A DNA stretch of 35,101 nt, taken from an uncultured bacterium (GTDB lineage: Bacteria; Bacillota; Clostridia; Lachnospirales; Lachnospiraceae). This document shows positions 13,684 to 21,758 of the stretch, piece by piece (the stretch's first letter is position 1; each line of letters begins with the position of its first letter). The notes beneath the pieces are model-generated. The model was not told where the DNA came from. It saw only the letters and a program-made list of their open reading frames with translations, and did not search any database. Where the stretch lies: contig CANRVD010000030.1 in the NCBI GenBank assembly GCA_947643145.1, forward strand, positions 1 through 35,101. The letters run 5' to 3'. The translations under genes were made by a program, and so were the position numbers.

Positions 13684-14959
13684 TTCGTTTTCCTCTTGAA
13701 ATTAGCACTCTGGCTTTTGCAACTCCATCTATATATCCATTAGAAATTTCATCTAGCCGATCTGCGGTTTTTTCTGCCTGCTCATATCTTTTGTTGTTAA
13801 TATGCTCATACATTTCCTCTACCAGTTGTTTGATTTCGGTGTTTAAGGAAGAAGTTTTCATTACTTCTTCCAAAATTACATTTGCATCCCAGCCTATAAA
13901 AGATGTATATTGCTGAAGTTTAACTTGATTATCTTCCCGTGACATGTAAAATAAATTAAATGTATCATCTAACTCTCCTAGAATTTGCGGGGAATGCGTT
14001 GTAATAATAAACTGAATATTAGGGAAAGTTTCTTTTAGAACCGGCATTACTTTTCTTTGCCATGAAGTATGCATATGCAATTCCAATTCATCAATTAATA
14101 CAACGCCCTGTCCTTCCAATGGATTAGGAAGCTGGGGATTTGCCAGTGTCATTCTGCGGGCCAAATCGCCAAATAAAGCAATAGTACATTTTTCACCATC
14201 TGATAATTGGTTTATTTTCAGATATTGCCCGTCTTTTTTTACTTTCATTGCTAATGGACTTCTGTCAATATGAATATCATCAAATCCGTCGAGCATGGCA
14301 AGCATAGCTTTCTTTACAGCTAGAAGACTACGGTCTTCATATAGTTTGTTTTTCCTTACTTTTTTTTGGTTTTCAATGTCTTCCTGATTGCGGAACCACA
14401 TAAATAATGTTCGGAAATCAATTTTGCTTTCGATTGCTTTATCAAAGGCGCTAAATTTAGTGAATTGCTCCTTTTTAGAAGTTCGTAATGGGATATCAAA
14501 AACAGAACGGTTAACGCCATAATTCACAAAAACGGGCATATTTTTGAAATCCTCGTTTTCAATCCAATTTCCATCTCCGTCATCATATCCTTTTTCAACA
14601 TAGAGTTCTTCAAATAAATCTACTAATTCTTTCAACTGACTGAACAGATGCTGTCTGCCTTTGGCTCTGGAAATAAAACGGGAATATTCTTTTTGGTTTC
14701 CGTTTGGAAATTCAAAAACTATATGGATTTTCGCACGGGATTTTCCATAACTAATATCATCATATTCTAATTGCGCTAGTTTCTTCTTTGAAGATAACAG
14801 TTTGGATATAACATTCGCATATATTAAATCAATTGCGCGTAATATTGTTGACTTGCCCGCACCATTAATGCCAAAAATAATAGTGCTTTTTCCATCAAAT
14901 GATATTTCCAAATTGTCAATTCCTTTAAAATTAGAAACTTTAATCGTCTTAATTTTCAT
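13667..14959 (-). CDS. PtuA-like AAA ATPase (Septu-type defence candidate)
   Basis: A protein of about 430 residues in the ABC/SMC-like AAA class. Walker A GINGAGKST is near residues 32-40. A central helical insertion follows; the ABC-like LSDGEKC is in the last third, Walker B VVLIDELELHMH follows, and the H-loop is TTHSPQIL. There is no C-terminal TOPRIM domain, which argues against OLD nucleases. The HNH gene lies downstream with an overlap, so PtuA/PtuB (Septu) is the best match; in those systems the ATPase senses phage and the HNH protein cuts nucleic acid. Two ATGs are possible at 14962 and 14959; the second has better spacing from GAGGTG. No reverse transcriptase lies next to it, so a retron is unlikely. 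Confidence 0.75.
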   Translation of the reverse strand: MKIKTIKVSNFKGIDNLEISFDGKSTIIFGINGAGKSTILRAIDLIYANVISKLLSSKKKLAQLEYDDISYGKSRAKIHIVFEFPNGNQKEYSRFISRAKGRQHLFSQLKELVDLFEELYVEKGYDDGDGNWIENEDFKNMPVFVNYGVNRSVFDIPLRTSKKEQFTKFSAFDKAIESKIDFRTLFMWFRNQEDIENQKKVRKNKLYEDRSLLAVKKAMLAMLDGFDDIHIDRSPLAMKVKKDGQYLKINQLSDGEKCTIALFGDLARRMTLANPQLPNPLEGQGVVLIDELELHMHTSWQRKVMPVLKETFPNIQFIITTHSPQILGELDDTFNLFYMSREDNQVKLQQYTSFIGWDANVILEEVMKTSSLNTEIKQLVEEMYEHINNKRYEQAEKTADRLDEISNGYIDGVAKARVLISRGKRNEKNR

Positions 14960-14999
14960 CATTCACCTCATTATAACAATCGATACATATCTTATGATG

Positions 15000-15005
15000 A
15001 TTATA
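15000..15005 (-). promoter_or_regulatory. Candidate -10 box of the ATPase/HNH operon
   Basis: On the reverse strand the sequence reads ATGCTATAATCATC, giving TATAAT about 40 bp before the ATPase start. No good -35 hexamer is visible. The decayed copy keeps the same neighbourhood near 4600-4615 with one substitution (TATGCCATAATC). Confidence 0.45.
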
Positions 15006-15122
15006 GCATAATTCCAATAAAAATAAACGTATATTATCAAAATAGTGAGAACGAAGTTAGAATTTCAAGGCAATCTATTTAGAAAATCAAAATAATATTT
15101 AAAATTAGACTGTCAAACTTCC

Positions 15123-15170
15123 GTGTTGATAATCTAAGGCAGAATAAAGTGGCAGATATCAGGATGAAAA
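15123..15170 (+). pseudogene. 48-bp fragment of the exporter ATPase gene
   Basis: GTGTTGATAATCTAAGGCAG and the next 28 bases match codons within the exporter ATPase gene (8778-8825 in unit 1) at 45 of 48 positions. Neither flank continues the match. It is a debris footprint of a third exporter copy, lying on the far side of the Septu-like genes. The rest of 15010-15260 shows no gene. Confidence 0.75.
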
Positions 15171-15179
15171 TTTCCATGG

Positions 15180-15208
15180 TTGCTTTTTATATGAAAAGAT
15201 GCTAAACT
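15180..15208 (+). promoter_or_regulatory. Candidate promoter of the cobalamin operon
   Basis: TTGCTT at 15180-15185 and TAAACT at 15203-15208 are spaced by 17 bp, about 55 bp before the riboswitch P1 stem. It is a moderate match to the sigma-A consensus, but in the right place for a transcript that must contain the whole riboswitch. Confidence 0.4.
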
Positions 15209-15263
15209 ATTTAAATATTTGGTGGAAATTACTGGAATTTCTACGAAACATGACAGTTTAAAA

Positions 15264-15487
15264 CAGAAAGGTGCCTGTTGCAGCTTGAAATTCATTTTAC
15301 GTCATTTAGCTGAAAGTGAATGATACAGTATAATGGCTGTGGTTCAGGATAATAGGGAACCGGGTGGGAATCCCGGACGATCCCGTCGCTGTGTATGCGG
15401 AGTATTTCTTCTGCCGGATGGCAGTCACTGTGAAAATGGGAAGACGAAGAAATGCAAAGATGTGAAGTCAGAAGACCTGCCTTTTTG
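15264..15487 (+). ncRNA. Adenosylcobalamin riboswitch
   Basis: The B12-box variant AGTCAGAAGACCTGCC lies at 15466-15481. Upstream are the conserved core blocks GGTGCC (15270-15275), GGGAACCGGGTGGGAATCCC and GATCCCGTCGCTGTG. The P1 stem can be drawn as CAGAAAGG (15264-15271) with CCTTTTTG (15480-15487). It is a cis-acting element that binds coenzyme B12 and reduces expression of the operon when the cofactor is plentiful. It stands directly before cobalt uptake and cobalamin synthesis genes, as expected. The 5' part, between GGTGCC and GGGAA, is longer than in many examples. Confidence 0.93.
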
Positions 15488-15607
15488 TTCGAAATTATAA
15501 GATTTGCGATGTACAGATTCTTGTAAAATATGCCTTCTTTCAGAGGCTTGTTTTTGATGCCTGAATTGCGTTAAAAATATCGTTTGGGGAGGCTTAGTTT
15601 GCTATGT

Positions 15608-15653
15608 CTGTTTATATTACGAATCTTTCTATCGTAGTATAGGCAGATTTTTT
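15608..15653 (+). terminator. Strong intrinsic terminator in the riboswitch leader
   Basis: CTGTTTATATTACGA (15608-15622) pairs with TCGTAGTATAGGCAG (15632-15646) as a 15-bp stem with three G-U pairs, followed by TTTTTT. It lies 120 nt after the B12 box and 160 nt before cbiQ, so it is the probable expression platform: bound ligand would favour termination here. A weaker GCCT/AGGC hairpin with TTGTTTTT lies at about 15535-15557. Confidence 0.8.
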
Positions 15654-15655
15654 AG

Positions 15656-15715
15656 TGTATAGGAAAGTTCTCGAGGTGTAGTGGTACGTCAACAAGAATT
15701 GCGAAGCAATTCTTG
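15656..15715. repeat. Short repeat shared with 1362-1410, with a perfect hairpin
   Basis: TGTATAGGAAA...CTCGA...TGTAGTGG.ACG.CAACAA is shared with the sequence around the family A element at 1212-1218 and 1362-1402. In both places it follows a T-rich run. Here CAAGAATTGC (15693-15702) and GCAATTCTTG (15706-15715) then form a perfect hairpin. No gene is visible between the terminator and cbiQ. Confidence 0.5.
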
Positions 15716-15814
15716 CTAGGGCACAAGCGAAGCCTGCAATCTGTCGTTTGAAAGGCTATTTATGCTTTCATGGTTTTGAGAAGGCATTATAATCAGGAAA
15801 GATGGTGTATAAAG

Positions 15815-16585
15815 ATGCAGATTGATTATTACGCTTACCGTTCAGGAATGAAGAAATGGAATGCGGGACTAAAGGTGTTTTTGGCAGTGGGGACATTATG
15901 TATGCTGTTAATGGCAGGCTGTCTGCCTGTTTCTGTCATAGTATGGGCGGCTATGGGGATGCTTACGCTGTTTGTTGGAAAAGTTCCGTTTAAGGTGTAC
16001 CTGCGCTATCTGCTTGTGCCACTTAGTTTTCTTATAACAGGCTGCATTGTAATTGCTGTTCAGTTTTCTGGCAGTGCGTATGGTGAATGGAATCTTTCCT
16101 TTCATTTTTTCTTTTTGTGTGTCACAAAGAGCAGTCTGGGCGCAGCAGTCAGAGTTTTCTTTCAGGTACTGGCAGGAATCAGCACATTATATATGTTATC
16201 TTTTTCTACGCCTGTATCGGAACTGATTCTGGTACTACAGAGGCTGCATCTTCCGAAAATTCTTATGGAATTAATGCATCTGATATACCGTTATATCTTT
16301 ATTTTATTTGAAGTAGTTGGGCAGATGCAGGCTGCTGCGGGGGCAAGGCTTGGTTATCAGGGGTTTTGGAAATCCTGCAGAACTTTTTCTATGATCTGTG
16401 GTAATTTGTTTCTGATATCTATGAAAAAGGCAAATAGTTATTATGATGCCATGCTGGCAAGAGGATATCAGGGATGTTTGGAATTTCTGACAGAAGAAAA
16501 ACCAGTCAGGAGTCTGCATATTGCAGGCTGTCTGTTATATTTTGCAGGGATTTTTTTGCTTACCGTATACTGCAAATTAGGATGA
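15815..16585 (+). CDS. cbiQ: Cobalt ECF-type transporter transmembrane subunit CbiQ
   Basis: The T (coupling) subunit of the CbiMNQO energy-coupling-factor cobalt importer, about 256 residues with several membrane helices. The hydrophobic N-terminal half is followed by the typical long cytoplasmic segment (about residues 145-220). That segment holds two Ala/Gly-rich coupling motifs: GQMQAAAGARLGYQG and YDAMLARGYQG. These motifs grip the ATPase CbiO. The ATG at 15815 gives the expected N-terminus (MQIDYYAYRSGMKKW). Its ribosome site is poor (AGGAAAG is 13 bases upstream), so a slightly different start remains possible. It is the first gene after the riboswitch. Q-O-M-N is a less usual order than M-N-Q-O. 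Confidence 0.88.
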   Translation: MQIDYYAYRSGMKKWNAGLKVFLAVGTLCMLLMAGCLPVSVIVWAAMGMLTLFVGKVPFKVYLRYLLVPLSFLITGCIVIAVQFSGSAYGEWNLSFHFFFLCVTKSSLGAAVRVFFQVLAGISTLYMLSFSTPVSELILVLQRLHLPKILMELMHLIYRYIFILFEVVGQMQAAAGARLGYQGFWKSCRTFSMICGNLFLISMKKANSYYDAMLARGYQGCLEFLTEEKPVRSLHIAGCLLYFAGIFLLTVYCKLG

Positions 16586-16720
16586 TGCCATTTGCTTTTA
16601 ACCTTGACATCATCTAATGAGGGAAATATTTGCTGCATCATGTCCGGTAGCAAAAACGGTGAAATGATGTCTGTCAGTGCATTGGTGAAGTGATTTTTGG
16701 TCATAGATAGGAGGAAACGA

Positions 16721-17566
16721 GTGGAACAGAATTTATTAGAGATAAAGAATTTATCCTTTGCCTATGAGGAAAAGCAGGTGCTAAAGGATATACACTTTGC
16801 AGTCCGGCGGGGGGAGCGGGTTGCTGTTATGGGTTCGAATGGAGCAGGGAAATCAACCTTTTTCCTGAATTTGAATGGCGTTTTGCAGGCGGATTCAGGG
16901 GAAATTTTTTTGGAGGGGAAGAAAATTGGGAAGAAGGACTTTTTGGAGCTTCGGAAAAGAGTAGGATTTGTTTTTCAGGATGCAGACAGTCAGATGCTTG
17001 CATCCGATGTACGGGCAGAAATTTCTTTTGGCCCTATGAATCTTGGGCTTGGAAGAGCTGAGGTCAAAGAGAGGGTAGATGAGGTGATTCAGTATCTGTC
17101 ACTTTCTGATTTGCAGGAGAAAGCGCCGCATTATCTGAGCGGTGGTGAAAAAAAGAGGGTCAGTATAGCAGATATTTTGGCGATGAAGCCAGATGTACTC
17201 ATTTTTGATGAACCGATGGCTGCACTTGATCCGGTAAATGCCAGAAAGGTAGAGGAGATTTTAAAGTCCCTTCATAAACGGGGCAAGACTTTGATTATTG
17301 CAACACATGATGTAGATTTTGCCTATCGGTTTGCAGACAGGATTGTGGTTTTTTGTGATGGAAAGCTGATTGCTGATGAAATTCCCAGAGTGATTTTTGG
17401 TATGGAAGAAATTATGCAGCAGGCACATTTAAAAAAACCGGCTATTTTGGAAATATGGGAAGCTCTGATTGCGGCCGGATATGTTTCGGGGGAAGGCGCA
17501 TTTCCGCTTACGCAGGAAGAGGTCGTAAAAAAAATACGTTCTGTAAATCAGTACAATAAATATTAG
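16721..17566 (+). CDS. cbiO: Cobalt ECF transporter ATPase CbiO
   Basis: A 281-residue ATP-binding subunit driving cobalt uptake with CbiQ, CbiM and CbiN. It has Walker A GSNGAGKST (about residues 37-45), Q-loop FVFQDADSQM (about 85-94), signature LSGGEKKRVSIA, Walker B VLIFDEPMAALD and H-loop ATHD. The DADSQ wording after the Q-loop is typical of ECF ATPases. The start is GTG at 16721, with AGGAGG six bases upstream; an in-frame TTG at 16697 has no such site. The gap after cbiQ (16586-16720) holds a CATCAT/ATGATG stem-loop at 16636-16669. The gap to cbiM contains an AAGGAA/TTCCTT hairpin but no T-run. Confidence 0.92.
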   Translation: MEQNLLEIKNLSFAYEEKQVLKDIHFAVRRGERVAVMGSNGAGKSTFFLNLNGVLQADSGEIFLEGKKIGKKDFLELRKRVGFVFQDADSQMLASDVRAEISFGPMNLGLGRAEVKERVDEVIQYLSLSDLQEKAPHYLSGGEKKRVSIADILAMKPDVLIFDEPMAALDPVNARKVEEILKSLHKRGKTLIIATHDVDFAYRFADRIVVFCDGKLIADEIPRVIFGMEEIMQQAHLKKPAILEIWEALIAAGYVSGEGAFPLTQEEVVKKIRSVNQYNKY

Positions 17567-17705
17567 GCCACTGCCGAAGAAGTATATTGACAGTGTGCTT
17601 TTAGTGAAATACTAGTACAACGAATATTAAGGAATTTAAGCTTCCTTATAAGCATTGTGGTTGGCTCATTGTGCAAGAGGGAATAAATGGAAGGAGAATT
17701 TAGAA

Positions 17706-18458
17706 ATGACAAAGAGACAAAAAGGAGTAGTACGAATCAGCGTTGCAGCCGCGGCACTTTTGGCGTTCTGTCAGACGGCTGGTGCAATGCATATTATGGA
17801 GGGGTATCTGTCACCGGGATTTTGTATTGCATGGGGGGCTTTGTGTATTCCCTTTCTGGTAAAGGGATTTATCACACTGAAAGAGATGTATCAGCAGAAT
17901 CCGAAAATGATAACGATGCTAGCAATGGCAGGTGCATATATTTTTGTATTATCTGCGTTGAAAATACCATCAGTTACAGGAAGCTGTTCGCATATGACTG
18001 GAACCGGGCTTGGGGCGATGCTTTTCGGGCCATGTGTGACTGGTATTTTAGGAGTTATTGTGCTGGTATTTCAGGCAATTCTTCTTGCACATGGTGGGCT
18101 GACGACACTGGGGGCTAATACATTTTCCATGGCAATTGCTGGTCCGTTTGTTACGTTTGGGATTTACCATCTTTGCAAAAAATGTAATGTCAACAAGAGA
18201 TTTCGTGTATTTCTGGCGGCGGCGCTGGGAGATTTGTTTACCTATTGTGTGACCAGCTTACAGCTTGCTATTGCCTATCCGGCGGAGCATGGCGGAATTG
18301 AAACTTCTATCGTTGAATTTTTAGGGGTTTTTGCACCAACGCAGCTTCCGCTTGCAGTCGTTGAAGGGCTTTTGACGGTTATGATTCTGATTACATTAGA
18401 AAACTATGCAAAGCAGGAATTAAAAGCTATTGGTTTTATGAAAACAGACCGGTTGTAA
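17706..18458 (+). CDS. cbiM: Cobalt ECF transporter substrate-binding membrane subunit CbiM
   Basis: A 250-residue membrane protein that binds Co(II) and defines substrate choice. The N-terminal hydrophobic stretch ends in AGA, followed by MHIMEGYLSPGF near residues 29-40. In this family the mature N-terminus Met-His-Ile-Met coordinates the metal, so the upstream segment is probably a cleaved signal peptide. Further hallmarks are SVTGSCSHMTGTGLGA and the HGGLTTLGANTFSMAIAGP region. The start follows AAGGAG with 9-base spacing. Confidence 0.94.
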   Translation: MTKRQKGVVRISVAAAALLAFCQTAGAMHIMEGYLSPGFCIAWGALCIPFLVKGFITLKEMYQQNPKMITMLAMAGAYIFVLSALKIPSVTGSCSHMTGTGLGAMLFGPCVTGILGVIVLVFQAILLAHGGLTTLGANTFSMAIAGPFVTFGIYHLCKKCNVNKRFRVFLAAALGDLFTYCVTSLQLAIAYPAEHGGIETSIVEFLGVFAPTQLPLAVVEGLLTVMILITLENYAKQELKAIGFMKTDRL

Positions 18459-18507
18459 ACGGAATCTAAGGCTGCAAAAATGCATTTTAAGATTCAATTT
18501 TCAATTA

Positions 18508-18577
18508 GGAAAAACGTAAAAACAGCATTTTCATTGTATTTGAGCCGTAGAAAACGCGGCATGGAAGGATGATTGAT
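18508..18577. repeat. Intra-operon repeat with hairpins before cbiN
   Basis: This block is strikingly similar over about 70 bp to 30392-30457 before the second cobU-like gene. Both share GGAAAAA, CAGCATTTT, TATTTGAGCCG, CGGCATGG and GATTGAT immediately before the start codon. Here GCCGTAGAAAACGCGGC can form a small hairpin. The upstream part (18459-18507) also carries a TGCATTTTAAGATTCAATTT stretch of no clear function. Confidence 0.6.
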
Positions 18578-18895
18578 TTGAAAAAAGATACAAAGATAAT
18601 TATAATATTACTGGTTCTTGTGGTTTTGATTGTGGTGATTCCGCCATTTGCATTAAAAGGGGCGGAGTTTGGCGGTTCCGATGATGCAGGTAGCACAAAG
18701 ATTGAGGAGCTTCAGGGGGAGTATGAACCGTGGTTTACACCTGTTTTTGAGAGTGCGCTGAACAGAGAGATTCCGGGCGAAATTGAAAGCCTGCTGTTCT
18801 GTGTGCAGACAGGCATTGGTGTAGGAATCATTGCGTTTATTATGGGCAGATTAGTGGAGAGGAAAAAGCATGAAAAAAGCAATTCTTCTTGTTAG
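18578..18895 (+). CDS. cbiN: Cobalt transporter accessory subunit CbiN
   Basis: A small membrane protein (about 105 residues) that works with CbiM in cobalt loading. There are two membrane helices (about residues 6-24 and 72-89) with a short outer loop between them. That loop contains the family pattern GAEFGGSDDAG and the EEL.GEYEPWFTPV segment. A start at TTG 18578 is preferred because GGAAGG lies nine bases upstream. The ATG at 18569 abuts that site and is less likely. The gene overlaps cbiK by 26 bases, which suggests coupled translation. Confidence 0.88.
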   Translation: MKKDTKIIIILLVLVVLIVVIPPFALKGAEFGGSDDAGSTKIEELQGEYEPWFTPVFESALNREIPGEIESLLFCVQTGIGVGIIAFIMGRLVERKKHEKSNSSC

Positions 18896-19691
18896 TTTTG
18901 GAACAAGTTACAGGGAAGCAAGAGAAAGAAGCCTGGAGTGTATTTATAAGGAATTGTGTGGGTTAGGTTTGCAGATTCCTGTTTATCAGGCGTATACCAG
19001 CAAAATGATTCTTGAAAGGCTGTCTGGCGAGGGACTTTCCATATACAGTGTTGAGGAAGCGGTGCAGGAAATTCTTTTACAGGGAGTGGAAAGTCTTGTA
19101 GTGACGGCTTCCCATATGATTCCGGGGGTTGAATACCAAAAGATATCCCGGATTTTGGAGCCGTATCAGGATAAGTTTCAAAAGCTTGTCGTTACGCCGG
19201 CTATTTTGCAGCAGGGGGAGGATTGCAAGAGATTAGCTCCACTGCTGCAGGATATGTTGCATTTTCAGAAAGAATATGATTATATACTAATGGGGCATGG
19301 AACAGAGGACGCCGCTAACATCCGATATCAACAGATGAATGATGCACTTTGGGGGATGGGATATGAAAATGTGCAGATTGCATCGGTAGAGGCAGAGCCG
19401 GGACTTGTGCAGGCTGCACAAAGGCTTTCGGAGCGGGGAGCAGTAAGGAAAGTGATTCTGCATCCTTTTATGGTAGTAGCGGGAGACCATGCGAACAATG
19501 ATATGGCGGGAGAAGAGGATTCTTATCTGACAGAGCTTCAAAAACTTGGCTATGAAGCAGAAGCAGTTGTAAAAGGATTGGGAGAATATCCACAATTTCG
19601 TCAGTTATACATAGAAAGAACACGAAAGGCACTTGAGGACGGTCTGGATGCTTCCAAAAAACAGCCGTATATGGATGGAGATTCGAAATGA
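18870..19691 (+). CDS. cbiK: Sirohydrochlorin cobaltochelatase CbiK
   Basis: Inserts Co(II) into sirohydrochlorin, the first committed step of the anaerobic cobalamin route. It is 273 residues, close to the Salmonella enzyme in length. The N-terminus KKAILLVSFGTSY is typical. Metal-binding histidines are expected at H143 (MGHGTED) and H207 (VAGDHANND), close to the positions known for the Salmonella protein, with the conserved glutamates of VEAEPG between. No signal peptide is present, so it is cytoplasmic, unlike some exported relatives. The stop overlaps the cbiL start as ATGA. Confidence 0.94.
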   Translation: MKKAILLVSFGTSYREARERSLECIYKELCGLGLQIPVYQAYTSKMILERLSGEGLSIYSVEEAVQEILLQGVESLVVTASHMIPGVEYQKISRILEPYQDKFQKLVVTPAILQQGEDCKRLAPLLQDMLHFQKEYDYILMGHGTEDAANIRYQQMNDALWGMGYENVQIASVEAEPGLVQAAQRLSERGAVRKVILHPFMVVAGDHANNDMAGEEDSYLTELQKLGYEAEAVVKGLGEYPQFRQLYIERTRKALEDGLDASKKQPYMDGDSK

Positions 19692-20392
19692 AAGGGACTT
19701 TGTATGGAGTAGGTGTCGGTCCGGGTGATCCGGAGCTGATTACATTAAAGGCAGTCAGGAGAATACAGGAATGTGATATCATTGGCATTCCGGCAAAGGA
19801 AGCGGATGTATGCGTGGCATACCGGATTGCGAGGGAAGCGGTTTCTGAAATAGAGAGCAAACCAGTGCTTGCAGTTCCGGTTCCGATGGCAATGAAGCCG
19901 GAGGTGCTTGCCGCCGCCTATGATGCGGGGGGAGAAAAGATTATAGAGGAATTGGAGAAGGGGAAGAAGGTTGCATTTTTGAATTTGGGTGACCCGACTA
20001 TTTACGGTTCTTATATGGAGCTTCACAGCAGAGTATCAGCCGCTGGATATCCGGCCGAAATTGTAAATGGTGTTCCTTCCTTTTGTGCTGTGGCAGCAAA
20101 GCTTGAGATAGCGATTGGATCCAGGGGAGAGGAGATTCACATTCTTCCGGCAAGATATCATATGCAGGAACTTGAGACGCTTCATGGGACAAAGGTGTTG
20201 ATGAAGTCTGCCGGGAAGACAGGAGAAGTAAAGAAAAAGATTTTGGATTTGGAGGAAAAAGGGGAAATCAAGTCCTATGCTGTGACAAATTGTGGTATGG
20301 AGCAGGAAGTGGTCTGGAAAGAGATTCGTAATCTGGAGGAAGAGGCAGGATATTTTACCACAATCATTGTACAGGAAGTGCATAAGAAATGA
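19688..20392 (+). CDS. cbiL: Cobalt-factor II C20-methyltransferase CbiL
   Basis: An S-adenosylmethionine-dependent tetrapyrrole methylase, 234 residues. It adds the C20 methyl group to cobalt-factor II to make cobalt-factor III. It shows the methylase fold signature GVGVGPGDPELITLKAV at residues 5-21 and the central LNLGDPTIYGSYMEL motif near residues 98-112. The PSFCAVAAKL segment follows. The substrate assignment comes from the N-terminal pattern and its place between cbiK and cbiD. The gene is translationally coupled to cbiK. Confidence 0.92.
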   Translation: MKGTLYGVGVGPGDPELITLKAVRRIQECDIIGIPAKEADVCVAYRIAREAVSEIESKPVLAVPVPMAMKPEVLAAAYDAGGEKIIEELEKGKKVAFLNLGDPTIYGSYMELHSRVSAAGYPAEIVNGVPSFCAVAAKLEIAIGSRGEEIHILPARYHMQELETLHGTKVLMKSAGKTGEVKKKILDLEEKGEIKSYAVTNCGMEQEVVWKEIRNLEEEAGYFTTIIVQEVHKK

Positions 20393-20477
20393 AGAATACT
20401 TTGTGCCAGCTAAGCTGGCATGACTGGAAGCAGATAAATAGAAGAAGTGATTTTGGGATTTTTTGCGAGGGATTTTG

Positions 20478-21650
20478 ATGGAATATTATGTGACAAAAAA
20501 TCAGAAGAAGCTGCGGTGTGGCATTACCACAGGGACTTGTGCGGCTGCGGCAGCAAAAGCAGCCGCGTCAAGACTGCTTCTTGGTATGTCTTTGGAATCT
20601 GTTTTGGTGCATACTCCAAAGGGGATTACCGCAGAGGTGCCGGTATCTTTGTCTTTTGCAGAGGAAAACCGGGTGGAATATTCAGTAGTGAAGGACAGCG
20701 GGGATGACCCTGATGTGACAAATGGTGCAAAGATTGCTGTCTGTGTTATGTATTTACAGGCATGGAAAGATAAAGAGTTTTTCTTTCAGTCTGAGGAAGC
20801 CCCATACCTTTTTTTAGATGGAGGAACAGGCGTTGGCAGGGTGACAGGAGAGGGAATGGAGCAGAGACAGGGGCAGGCTGCTATCAATCGTGTTCCAAGG
20901 GAAATGATATTTCAGGCGGTTCGGGAGATTTGTGAACTAGCAGGGCATACGGAGGAGCTTTTGATTATGGTGCGGGTTCCTGAGGGAGAAGAGCTTGCAA
21001 AAAAGACCTTTAACCCAAGGCTTGGCATAGAGGGGGGAATCTCAATTCTTGGAACTAGTGGTATATTGGAGCCAATGAGTGAGAAGGCAATTGTAGATAC
21101 GATTGAAACACAGCTCCGTAAACAGCAGGCACAGGGAAAGACGAAGCTTCTTATCACACCGGGAAATTATGGACAATCCTATGCGCAGGAATATCTTGGC
21201 ATGGATATGACGGATAGTATTAAATGTAGTAATTATATCGGTGAGACGTTGGATTTGGCAGTGACATATGGGATGACAGATGTTTTGCTGGTGGGAAATA
21301 TTGGTAAGCTGGTGAAGTTAGCTGCAGGAATTATGAATACGCATTCAAGGGTAGCAGACGGAAGATGTGAGATATTTGTGGTGCACACGGTCTTATGCGG
21401 AGGAAGCAAAGAGCTGGCAGAAAAGATTATGGAGTGCATAAATACAGAGGAAATACTGCGGCTGCTTACAGAAAGCAAATTGTGTGAAAGGGTTTGTAAA
21501 AGCATCTGCGGGAAAATTCATGAGTATGTCAGCAGACGGGCTGGAAGTGGAGTCAGAGCAGCGGTGGTTCTGTTTTCGGAAAATTTTGGTTATCTGGGTG
21601 AAACAGTGAATGCTAAAGCAGTCTTACAGGAACTGAAATCAGAAGCTTGA
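20478..21650 (+). CDS. cbiD: Cobalt-precorrin-5B C1-methyltransferase CbiD
   Basis: A 390-residue enzyme that methylates C1 during ring contraction in the anaerobic pathway; it is unrelated in fold to the other methylases. Family marks include LRCGITTGTCAAAAAKAA near residues 12-29, GDDPDVTNGAKI, GGTGVGRVT and the TPGNYG.SYA stretch. The ATG at 20478 has GAGG about seven bases upstream. The 85-bp gap from cbiL holds a perfect TGCCAGC/GCTGGCA hairpin (20407-20423) and no T-run. Confidence 0.94.
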   Translation: MEYYVTKNQKKLRCGITTGTCAAAAAKAAASRLLLGMSLESVLVHTPKGITAEVPVSLSFAEENRVEYSVVKDSGDDPDVTNGAKIAVCVMYLQAWKDKEFFFQSEEAPYLFLDGGTGVGRVTGEGMEQRQGQAAINRVPREMIFQAVREICELAGHTEELLIMVRVPEGEELAKKTFNPRLGIEGGISILGTSGILEPMSEKAIVDTIETQLRKQQAQGKTKLLITPGNYGQSYAQEYLGMDMTDSIKCSNYIGETLDLAVTYGMTDVLLVGNIGKLVKLAAGIMNTHSRVADGRCEIFVVHTVLCGGSKELAEKIMECINTEEILRLLTESKLCERVCKSICGKIHEYVSRRAGSGVRAAVVLFSENFGYLGETVNAKAVLQELKSEA

Positions 21651-21758
21651 GCCAAAGCCGCTTTATGGCTTAACCAAAGGTGAACTTTGTTCATCTTATA
21701 AGAATAAGGGGTAAGATGGAAAACAAATGGATTCCGAAACAGAAAGGTATAGAAGGAA

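Noticed and set aside
13177..14962. Retron (Ec78-type) rather than Septu
   Set aside because: No reverse transcriptase frame or msr/msd-like structure is seen on either side; only the ATPase and HNH genes are present.
13667..14962. OLD-family nuclease for the ATPase gene
   Set aside because: The protein ends soon after the H-loop region with a helical tail and lacks a TOPRIM domain.
15301..15334. TATAAT at 15329-15334 with TTAGCT 17 bp upstream as promoter of the cobalamin operon
   Set aside because: It lies inside the riboswitch: conserved GGTGCC and the P1 5' strand are upstream at 15264-15275, so the transcript must start earlier.
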